DNA from: Tachypleus tridentatus
Taxonomy: Eukaryota > Arthropoda > Merostomata > Xiphosura > Limulidae
Length of the DNA: 64,000 bases
Assembly (NCBI RefSeq): GCF_004210375.1
Contig: NC_134834.1
Coordinates: 150,631,009 to 150,695,008, forward strand
Reading direction: 5' to 3'
Position 1 is the stretch's first letter, and each line of letters begins with the position of its first letter. The position numbers and the translations under genes are program-made. Below the pieces are notes generated by a model. That model worked only from the letters and a program-made list of their open reading frames with translations. It was not told the origin of the DNA and did not search any database. Positions 54,804-64,000 of the stretch are shown one piece after another.

Positions 54804-54957
54804 TTTGATTAAAAAATAAAACACTTTGTAGTTCATTTCAATATTGACAAAACTCATTCCTTTCTCTAAACTGACTGATATTATAGCTACATTTTTCTCT
54901 CGAAGAGACGAGATCCAGTTAGTCTAAAGATCATTACAAAAATATGCTAAAACTGTT

Positions 54958-55072
54958 TGTTTTTTTTACAGGAAAGCCACATTGGACCATCTGCTGTATC
55001 CAACAAGGGGAATTGAATCCCTGATTTTAGCATTGTAAATCCATAGACTTACTACTATCCCAGTGGGGGACC
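54958..55072 (-). mobile_element. tRNA-like SINE, family B
   Basis: A minus-strand copy: CCACATTGGACCATCTGCTG, GGGGAATTGAATCCCTG, ATTTTAGCATTGTAAATCC, CTTACTACTATCCCAGTGG. Confidence 0.7.
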
Positions 55073-55099
55073 TGCTAAAACTTCAGCCTGATCTAAGAG

Positions 55100-55850
55100 A
55101 ACAGATGCTGCTGGGAGGCCAGATTGTTAACTATTTTAAACACTGGTTTTTATGTCAGAGACCACATATCAATAAGTAACAGCTTTGTAAAAGCCTTATT
55201 CTAAAAGTTAATGTTATCTAGGAGACCCAATATCATTAGGTAACAAGTCCTTTTATCTAGGAAATAACACACATTATATGAATCTGTTCTACATAGAAGG
55301 CCATGTGCAACTAGATAATAAATTTATTCTGAAACTCAGTTCTATAGAAAGAACTAATGGCTTCTTAGTGATACATTTCTTACAGTCCTCCACTGTTACA
55401 GCAGTAAGTCTATGGATTTATATTTTACAATGCTAAAATCAGGGGTTCGATTGCCCTCGGTGGACTCAGCAGATGTGACTTTGCTGTTTTCTTACACACA
55501 CATTTCTTATAAAACTTCTATGAATCTCAGTTTTGTATAGAAAGTAATTGCTAGTAGGTAATACATTTCTTATAGAACTTGTCCAAAACTTGGTTATATA
55601 ATGGAACTAATGGTTTCCAGGTGATGGATTTCTTACAGAACTTCTGCAAAACTCAGTTTTATATAAAAATGTATTGCAGGTAGGGGATACATTTATTATA
55701 GAATTTCTATGAAACTCAGTTTTATGTACAGAGTATTAATTACTGGTAGTTTATATACTTCTGACATAATTCATCTTAAACCCAGTTCTTTACAGGTTAC
55801 TAATTTCTAACAGGTCACAGAACAAAAGCAAGTTTCTCTGTAATTTAGTT
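55100..55850 (+). repeat. diverged tandem array interrupted by a family B SINE
   Basis: Motifs such as ACATTTCTTATAGAACTT, AAACTCAGTTTTATATA and GGTAATACATTTCTTA recur about eight times at roughly 80-bp intervals. A family B SINE (GCTAAAATCAGGGGTTCGAT, about 55381-55500, plus strand) sits inside the array. Confidence 0.65.
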
Positions 55851-58800
55851 TTATTTAGAAAATCACTTGCTACTGGATAAATCCAAGTAAAACTAAAATA
55901 TATAGTTAAATGAAAAATAGATTAAAATGTAGTAAATAACCAGTGAATTTTAAAAACTACATAGAATGGATTTAAAACAGTTATTTTAAAACTCTAGTAA
56001 TTTCAAATACTTATATTCAATTATTTCATGAATTTTAATGAAATAATGAAAAATATGAATTATTTCATATTAATTTTAAAAGGTTTGACTTAACACATTA
56101 AAAAATGTAATTAATTTTAAGATCCATAAATTATTAATATAGTTATTTTAAAAGTCAAGTTTAAAACACAATGAACAAGTAGTTTGGAATGTCAGGATGA
56201 AGCAATTCACAAATTAGGTGATTAAAAGTTGTAAATATAACTGTCAATTCTTAATGTAACATTCTTTTTTAACATACATGTAAGATATTTATATAAAAAC
56301 TAAGAAAGTTATTTTTAAAATCTCTTTTTTCCCACTGGATTTTGAATGTTTGAGATATTTCATGAACCTATATGTTTTATATACTTTTTTAGTTATATGA
56401 ATATACATTTTAAAAAGTTGTGATATATATATCCATTTTACCTGTCCAAATAAAAATAGACTAAAGGATTTTGTGAATACACAACATTTATTATTGTTTT
56501 TATTAAAATTCAAATCACAAATCAGCTAAATTTCTTCAGTGAATGAAAAGGGTAAACACTGAAATTTTGAAGATCAAAATGTCATTAACCAAATATGAGT
56601 ACTAAAACTTGTCTAAGAAATAGAACACTAGACATGTCCACATGTACTAAATGAACAAAAGAGTTTGAGCAGTTTCCAGAACCACCTGTTGTAGAACAAT
56701 TTATCCAATAGTCTTCCAAAATTTGTTACATGGATAAAAAAAACAATCACAAAACAATTTCAAAAAGCAGGTTAATGGTTAACTTTGTAACAAGTCTGTA
56801 TCTGTTTTTTAACTTCATTCTCAGAGATCATGAGCTCGCAAACCTTCTAACGTTCTACAAAACAAAATACAAATATATACTAAAACTGACACTCCAGCTA
56901 CCAAAACCGATACATAACTTCACTTTATATTTGAAAATACCAACAAGAATAAGAATGACTTTTGTCTAATGTGTTTCTCAGTTCCACAGAACTTGAGTCG
57001 TACTTAAAGTAACATCATACTATTAATTTGTAATAAAGCATACAACACATATCAAACTAATCAGTACTAGCTACAAGAGACAGTTGCCATGCTGATTGTA
57101 CAAGGAACCTTCATGTTTTGTGCACATTTTTTTGTATAGCTCAACTTTCAAGATATACTACTACTTTTGACAAGATAAAAGATTTAGAGTGCACTGTGAC
57201 AAACCATGAAATTTAACATGAAAAAACTCAAACCTCTCTTCTAAACAAAATTTTGATGTAAAATGGTGTGGATTATTCAACACAGCACACTAGAATAATG
57301 ATTTATGTGTGGATGAATTTAACAATTTTTACATCACATTAAAAAGCATAAAATAGGCTTAACCAAGTTCTCTTTGTTAAGCCAGATTTCTCTTTTGAAA
57401 GCAATTTTATGGTTTATCAACACAAAAGACTATTTCGTTAAGTTGTTCTAGTAAAACCTGTTATTCTTTGTACTCTAAGCTTCTTTGTTGCATTTATCAA
57501 CAGAGATATTTGTTACGAAGATGTTTCACCATTACATATGATTCTAGTGTTTTTTGTAGATTCACTGAAACTGAATATAACACTAAATCATAAGAACTAG
57601 AAAGTTGTAGTTTTGCAACTGTGTTCTAAATGTTAAATGTACAATAGTTTTATTTTATTAAACTGCGAAGAAAAAATAAATAAAAGAAACTGTTACTTTA
57701 ATAGTCCACTACAGTAATGCACCATAGTGTATTAATCTATAACCCAATTAACAGGTTCTGGATTACATCAATAAAATAAATTTTTAATCAGGTAAAACTA
57801 TTTCTTTAGTACAAGTAATTTGAACACAATTCTTAACACACATTATGATGTTTGATTAGATTTTTTTTAATGTTTAATATAAACAAAATGAAAAAACTGC
57901 TTATTTTTGAAAAAATATTATTTTGATACTTTTTGTAAAAATTCCCTGAAGGATAATCTGTTTCTTGTATCATTGTTTTAATGCAGGTTATTGTTGGTTG
58001 CTAAATGGTGCAAGTTTTTGTAGTGTTGTTTTACTGCAGGTTATTGTTGGTTGCTAAGTGATATAATGAAATTTTTCCACTAAAATCTATAATTAGTCTC
58101 TCTCTCTGTAAAATGTATTTGATAAAAACTAGAAAGTTGTAGCTTTCATAACTGTGTTCTAAATGTCAGAAAAACTGTATAATTTAATGTCTTTAACCTG
58201 CTGGTTATGTTTTAAAAATTACATGACTGTGTTGCTTTATCAAACATGACTGTAGTGTTTTCATAGTTTTATTAAACGTGGCTGTAATGTCCTTTAAAAA
58301 CACAAACACTGTAGAGCTTTTGTAGGCTTAACAAACATGGTGATAATGTACTTTGTACTTTCATTATGACCAACTATTGAAAGAAATAGCTGGTACATTA
58401 AATATGAAGGTTTCTTGTAATAATGATTTATTGTCTTATAGTAATATTAAAGAAACCCAACTCTGTAACTCCCACAGAAACAAATTGAGCTTTAAATAAC
58501 AATAACTTGTCTATTATATCAAATCTCTAAAACTGTGTTTGAAACATTTTAAGTCGTATATATGATGCTTTCATTTATAAGTTAATCCCTAGAAATTAAT
58601 TTTGATAATGGCTTAATGGTTCAGTTACAGTATCAACACATTAGTGAAATCAAGAATGATTCTTTAGAACATGTAGTAAATGTGACTTATAAATGAAAGC
58701 ATCATATAGGGATTAACTTATAAAACCTACATCACTACAAATTATTTAAATTTAGAAATCAAAATTTCTAAATTTGGTGAACCCATGTTATTCAGTTCTA

Positions 58801-59690
58801 TTACAGATTTGACCTTTTCATGACGATTCTTCTGTTTAGGTTTCTGTTATAAGCAGGAAATAAAATTAACTTTATCAACCCATTATGATTATTTTAGTTC
58901 TACAAGTGTATAAATATCTGTTGCTTCACTTTGTTAAGTTCCATGTTTAAGAAATAATGTTAAAAACTAACTCTTGACAATTAACTGTGTAAAATGAAAA
59001 ACCGCATTTGGATAAAAACAAATACAATAAAAATATTTCGTATATCTCTACTAAACCAAAATTTAAGTACAAATATCCAAAAATATACATTTTCAAGAAT
59101 TCAGTTCAGTTACTCATAAAAACCCTAACACTTGTCATGTTTATTATTGACTTATTTCTGAATTTAAACAGAAACATTGTGATGCAGTTCAGAGAAAACA
59201 AAAAATGCAGCAAACAAATCAAATAAGCTCATAAAATCAGTAAATTGCATATCTTTAAAGTAACAGCAATCACAGATATTTTTAATTATAACTTAAGTTA
59301 GATCCCAAAAATATAATTCTTTTTTATACAGGTAAAACATATATCAAGTTTCAATACAACAGACCCATGAACATCTAGTCACGAAAGGTTGGAAAATAGT
59401 GTTTTTTGTGAAACTTAACAAAATAAAACCAGGGCTAATTTCGTTTGAATATTTTGAAAAAATGAAAATCTGGCAAAATATTGTAACACAAAAAATATAC
59501 ATGAAAAACAACAACAACAACCTGGGCAACCATCAAAAATATCAAATCTTATTTTTCATCATTCATAAATTACAATTAAAGCTAAAACAGAATTAATACA
59601 AAATGCTTCATCAATAATTCTAAATCATAATATAGACTTGTAAAATTAAATGAAAAACTGATTTTCACATTTAAATTTTAACAAAATAAC

Positions 59691-59692
59691 AA

Positions 59693-59723
<31 letters not shown>

Positions 59724-59724
59724 T
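59691..59724. repeat. TA/CA microsatellite
   Basis: A short TA run passes into an uninterrupted ACACAC run of about 24 bases. Confidence 0.9.
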
Positions 59725-60029
59725 GAACACAGTAGCTAATCAGGGTCAAGAAAATCTACATAGTTAATCAAAATATAGACAATTTTAAAACCTAAAATAG
59801 CTGATATAAAGAATTAAATGAAAGAGCCTAAGTGTGCATATGAAAATAAGCTACCTTCCAACAGATAAAATCCACAATCCTTTAACGAATGAAAGCATGT
59901 GAATAACACATACAATGATAATTGGTATGATTTATTCCACAAAATATTTGATTTTAGTGGGAGATCTTGTCACTCACTTTTTTATGCATTTGTCAGGTAG
60001 AATTAAAACATTTAAGTATCTGTTTCAGA

Positions 60030-60170
60030 TATTCACGTATAGCTACTCCAGGGCTATCTGCACTACTGTTCCTAATTTACAAGTGATAGATGAAAGGGAA
60101 AGCAACTAGTCAGTAAACACCCACTACCAATTCTTGATTACTCTCACTGAATAGTGGAATTTGACTGTTA
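60030..60170 (-). mobile_element. SINE family A fragment, old
   Basis: TAGCTACTCCAGGGCTATCT, CTAATTTACAAGTGATAGATG and AGGGAAAGCAACTAGTCAG match the tail-side half of family A with many changes. The head is missing. Confidence 0.65.
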
Positions 60171-61914
60171 ATCTTTTACTAACACCAAAGACCTAGCATA
60201 AAAACCTTTGATTGCTTAGTCTTCAGTTGCTTTCATAGGAATTACAATAATCTATTTGACAATGATGGATTAAAATATTGTCACACAGGAATTACAATAG
60301 TCCAGTTACCAATAATGAATTAAAATGTTTTAAGACTGCTTGATGTATCCTAATTGTTGATGAAATCATATAGTCAACATCTATGCAATGTATATTTCGA
60401 AATAATTCAGAAAAGTGATAGCCAGTGTACTTGTATAGTCATTCACTCTATATAACAACATCAAATAATTACTACTTGGGTCAAAAAATAAAATACATTT
60501 AAAATTTTTCCTTGATGGATAGCCTTCGAAAATCTAATTATTCCTTTTTTGTCCATATGTGAGAATTAGAATTGTGAGCTGTTCCTACTGGAACCTAGGT
60601 CTAGATTAAACTACTAACAATAAGAAAAAATGTATTTTTATGTTTTGTTGCATAAACTTTAAGATCCATCAACTGAAAACTTGGAGTTATAGCAACAGTA
60701 CTTAGCCAGTTTACTTAGTACAGTAAACTGTAATATTTGTTTATTAGTTTTGCAATACTTAATTTGACTCAAGATATAATTTTTTGCATTTTTACTCTCA
60801 ACAGAGCTGTTGAAGCAACAAATTACTGTCCTAAAGTTACATAGGTGCTATGTCCAGAAACCTGCATGTTTTTCTCTTGGCTGTGGAACATATAACTAGA
60901 CTAGAGCAATAATACATTATCATTCTGGAGTTGTAACAAAATATAATAATCCAACTAGTTATAGAAACAATGAAGTAATTACCTGTAGATAACCTGATAA
61001 AGTGGGAATGTTTTGCTTCGAGTTCGTACAGAAAACATTAATTAAGGTTTTGTAGGTTCCCAGCTTTGTAAAACTACAGTGATACATAAAATGGTTGACA
61101 AAAGTGAAGAACACCTGATAAAAATAATTATATCAAAGAGCTGGGAAACAATTTTGTTAAGTAGTTAACATGCTTGTCCCTGTTTATTTATAAAATCAAA
61201 GATAGGTTAAACATTATTTTACAGGTAGGTCTCTTCCTATGGGTTCATTCGGTAATACAATAGGCTTAAGTTTGATACTGTATCCACATGGACTTGCAGG
61301 TGCTACACAATAAAACCATGATGAGAGACAAAATGTTTTATAAGAAATATCATCAATGTGCCTGATACGATATTTAATATAAACATTCTCAGAATGGTAA
61401 ATGATCTGTAAATACTTGAAGAAGGTATCTGAACTTTAAAGAGCAGCTAAGTATATAAAAACTCAATATCTGAACTAATCTGAACAATTTTCAGTTAAAT
61501 AGGTTTAACAATTCAATTACACTTTTTTTTCCTTTCTCTATCAGTGATGCACACACTTAAGTGTGATTTTTGTTTAATTTAGTAGGTCTTTATACTATAT
61601 AGAGAGACTACAAGACCCCCAAAACACAAGGATATGAAACCAAAAGCAAAATCTGCCTAAAACTGTTAAAAATGTCCCATATGTCTTAAAAGAGAAGAGG
61701 AAACAGTCCTCGAGCCAGATAAAATGCTAAATCATACTGTTCCACAAACTGTACAAACACACAACACATATAAAAATGACTTTAAATTCATGCATATCTA
61801 TCTGCAATTTCATGACAGAAAAAAAAAATCATGACTTCTAGGTTTGTTTTTTCCTAAACTGCTTTCCTTTCTTTTCTACTACATTAAAACGTTTTTTTTT
61901 ACTGCAGTCTGGAA

Positions 61915-62064
61915 TTAGTCCTGACTCAAGTCTGCTGTGGAATCTTCTTCTTGCTTGTTTTTCAGTTCTTTCTGATCATCGTCGTCATCATCTTCATTCT
62001 CTTCTGATGATTCCTCCTGGTCATCTTTCTGTGGTCCACTCCTTCGATTCTGTCTGGTTGATTC
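61915..62064 (-). CDS. last coding exon of an acidic, probably nuclear protein
   Basis: The acceptor CTCTATAG precedes 62064 and the frame runs 49 codons to TAA at 61917-61915. It reads ESTRQNRRSGPQKDDQEESS, then an acidic block with six consecutive Asp, then a QKELKNKQEEDSTADLSQD end. A phase-0 junction joins it to the exon at 63218-63345. Such alternating basic and acidic tails are common in chromatin- and RNA-associated proteins, but I do not recognise the family. Several Ser residues lie in casein-kinase-2-like acidic contexts. Confidence 0.7.
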   Translation of the reverse strand, partial: ESTRQNRRSGPQKDDQEESSEENEDDDDDDQKELKNKQEEDSTADLSQD

Positions 62065-63217
62065 CTATAGAGAATGACTGGAATAATGTTGAATCAAAAT
62101 TTACAAGTGAAACAAGTTAAACAGTTTCTGCCTCTTAGGACAAGTATATAAGTATAGGTATTGCATTATAATGAAGTGAGTATATGAAGGAAATCATAAA
62201 CAGTTTGTTTTGAGGATATATGTTTAGGATTCTTTTTCCACTGGAGGTCAAATTGAAAAGAGAATCTCTGACGTAGGGGCCTAATGCATTCTTTGATTGG
62301 CCATACTTACTACTGTGGACTGCAGTTTCACTTACAAAAGGGCTTATCAACACATTTAGGGCTGATAAAGCAAGGAAATACCATTAGGCCTATCATAATA
62401 GTGGAGTGTATATAAGATCTACATGGTTTTGAGTTTGTTGCATTTTACCACTCAGTGATCTGAATTAATTTAGGTAGGTGAATAAAGTTATGAAAGTTTG
62501 TCAAATGTACTAGACCAACAACTATTTAATAACTCAGTGTATATGTTAAAGATTTGTTTTCTTTTTCACCGGGGATCAGATGGAAAACAATCTATGATTA
62601 CTGCAAGAGACTTAATGGTATCTTTAGTTTGAGGACCTAAGCTGCATAAATGATCCTTGAATAGGTGAAACTACAACCCACAGCAGAGGATACAACTAAT
62701 CAAAGAATACATTAGACCTCTATGTCACAGATTTTCTTTTCAATTTGACACCTAGTAATGAAAAGAAATATTTACACAATCATTAAACAGTTCGTCCATT
62801 GATAATGTTAATGACTGTGGTGAAATATTATAAAATTATTAACACCTCTCATTAGGACATGTTACTGTATGGGAAAATAAAATTAACTCAAACCCTGTAG
62901 TTTTATGTTAAACATAAAGCTACATCATGAATCATTTGTGCTTTGCTCACTATGGGTATCAAAAACCTAATTTTCAGCATGCAAGTCTGTGGATGAAGAC
63001 ACTGGGGGTGTTACTATCGGAATGTGTAGTTAGAATAAATCAGTTGTGAAATGTTGTGAAAGCTTAGAAACTTATGCTATTCTTTTTTAATTGATGGGTT
63101 TCAAAACTGAAGAAAGGACAGTGAATTTAAAGTATTTCCTGAAAAACCATCATAACCTTTAGAGATATAAAATAAAAGAACACTTGATAAACAAAAATAA
63201 ATTTTATAAACCCATAC
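62065..63217 (-). other. intron of the acidic-protein gene
   Basis: Runs from donor AGG|GTATGG (63218/63217) to acceptor CTATAG|GAA (62065/62064). It includes a weak family C SINE at about 62915-63012 (minus). Confidence 0.6.
62915..63012 (-). mobile_element. SINE family C, diverged
   Basis: CATAAAGCTACATCATGAAT, GGGTATCAAAAACC, ATGCAAGTCTGTGGATGAAG and CACTGGGGGTG follow the family C order. Confidence 0.55.
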
Positions 63218-63345
63218 CCTTGTTGGTGTCTTTTTTTGGGACGAAGGGGATTGTTGACTACCACCACGAGTTTGTGACCGGGTTTGTCGTTTATCTGCTT
63301 TCCCACCTTCCTCTGGATATCCCAAGTCTTTCAGCAGGGCTTCAC
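63218..63345 (-). CDS. penultimate coding exon of the acidic protein
   Basis: The acceptor ACTTATAG precedes 63345. The exon is 128 bp, two bases of a split codon then 42 codons: EALLKDLGYPEEGGKADKRQ, then a basic Ser/Gln-rich stretch with TRSQTRGGSQQ and SQKKTPTR. It ends in phase 0 at AGG|GTATGG. Together with the last exon this gives the final 91 residues. The upstream exons lie beyond the window. The EALLKDLGYPEE stretch is the best handle for identifying the family. Confidence 0.72.
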
Positions 63346-63605
63346 CTATAAGTTTTTACACTATACCTGTTACATTTTACTAAGTGACAGTAAAGAAAAG
63401 GAATTTTAACAACAGAAACAAAGAAAAGTTTAATGATTTAAGCTATCCATCTGACAGACCTAAAAATATGTAGTTTTGAAAGACACAAAGAAGTATTGTA
63501 AGAGAAATGTGGGGATGATGAAGGTTATTTTTCAGTCAAAGTGTTAACTCAGTATTTCTCTTTCCTTTACAACATTGTAACCACTTCTTAATAGTGTCAG
63601 ATTTA

Positions 63606-63840
63606 CCAGACTCTTTCTAAATTTCGTGATGATGAGAAAACCCACTTGTAGGGAAAATTATATGTGTAAAATACGGCTGGTATGGGTAGAGAAAGTACTA
63701 TGTAGAGGAGCAAACAGCGTTTCGACCTTCTTCGGTCATCATCAGGTTCACACTGATGACCGAAGAAGGTCGAAACGTTGTTCGCTCCTCTACATAGTGC
63801 TTTCTCTATCCATACCAGCCCTTTTCTACAAATATAATTC
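63606..63840. mobile_element. head-to-head Penelope pLTR palindrome
   Basis: Left arm: CACTTGTAGGGAAAATTA, ATACGGCTGGTATGGGTAGA, GAAAGTACTATGTAGAGGAG, GTTTCGACCTTCTTCGG. After a short centre at about 63740-63755 the right arm gives the complement out to ATCCATACCAGCCCTTTT. Arms are about 75 bases with few mismatches. It probably lies in an intron of the acidic-protein gene. Small open frames on both strands here reflect the palindrome. Confidence 0.85.
63720..63745 (-). ncRNA. hammerhead-ribozyme-like core, intact boxes
   Basis: Minus strand: CTGATGA, T, stem GACC / loop GAAGAA / GGTC, then GAAAC. The mirrored right arm (plus strand, from 63753) begins within the CTGATGA box at the palindrome centre, so that copy is joined differently. 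Stem III and the cleavage site are uncertain. Confidence 0.55.
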
Positions 63841-64000
63841 TTTTTAAATTTGTTTGTCATTCACATTATTTTGACAGGCACCATTTTATTTAAATCCTAA
63901 GCTCAGTTTAAGTGAAGTTATATACATAAACTAGAGTTATCCATTCATCTTTTGGATGCCACAAGTTGTTGTAAGGAAACGACTGAACTCATTCTGATCA

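Larger units (their letters stand above)
55851..61914. other. long AT-rich stretch, downstream of the acidic-protein gene
   Basis: Six kilobases without a supported exon. Because the acidic-protein gene on the minus strand ends at 61915, part of this could be its 3' UTR. Small features: an inverted pair of a 24-base sequence (58559-58582 and 58685-58708), a 12-base perfect hairpin near 58746-58773 (AAATTTAGAAAT and its complement), and a duplicated TGCAGGTTATTGTTGGTTGC block (57984, 58036). Confidence 0.4.

Noticed and set aside
56289-60109. Several 60-80 codon frames on both strands
   Set aside because: Lys/Asn/Phe/Ile-rich translations of AT-rich DNA with no splice signals or motifs.
63603-63860. 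Frames of 73 and 85 codons on opposite strands
   Set aside because: Mirror images produced by the Penelope palindrome.

Overview
The window looks like nuclear DNA of a chelicerate, most likely a horseshoe crab. It is AT-rich and intron-rich. It carries many copies of a tRNA-headed SINE that I remember from Limulus and Tachypleus sequences, plus Penelope-like elements, Tc1 transposons and minisatellites. The species call rests on memory of the SINE, not on a search. There is no bacterial-style gene packing.

The main gene is on the minus strand and spans about 37.6 kb (48324 down to 10766). It encodes a class A (rhodopsin-like) orphan GPCR in three exons. Exon 1 (48324-47519) covers TM1 to most of TM6. 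Exon 2 (15380-15194) covers the end of TM6, TM7 and helix 8. Exon 3 (12116-10766) is a very long cytoplasmic tail. Splice signals and phases agree at both junctions. Two single-base shifts, each beside a homopolymer run (G4 in extracellular loop 2, A5 in the tail), break the frame. Both look like missing bases, so they may be assembly errors or real damage.

Intron 1 (about 32 kb) and intron 2 (about 3 kb) hold nearly all the repeats: a 29-bp array (13.1-15.0 kb), a 60-bp array (24.7 kb), diverged arrays at 25.2, 28.9 and 31.7 kb, a 40-bp array (32.0-33.8 kb), and a very large 47-bp array (38.6-47.3 kb). The 29-, 40- and 47-bp arrays show higher-order periods of 203, 320 and 1034 bp. Intron 1 also holds two Tc1 relics (one with a Penelope-like fragment nested inside), a Penelope-like element with a GIY-YIG domain, a jockey-like LINE fragment and several SINEs. 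Another 60-bp minisatellite lies just upstream of the receptor gene (48.8-49.9 kb), followed by a third Tc1 relic.

Left of the receptor gene (1-10.7 kb) are SINEs, a decayed CR1-like LINE, a fold-back element and a small MITE-like element. On the right (52-64 kb) are more SINEs, a long AT-rich stretch without clear genes, and on the minus strand the last two coding exons of an acidic, probably nuclear protein (63345-63218 and 62064-61915) whose family I do not recognise. A Penelope terminal palindrome with a hammerhead-ribozyme-like core lies just upstream of those exons, probably in an intron.
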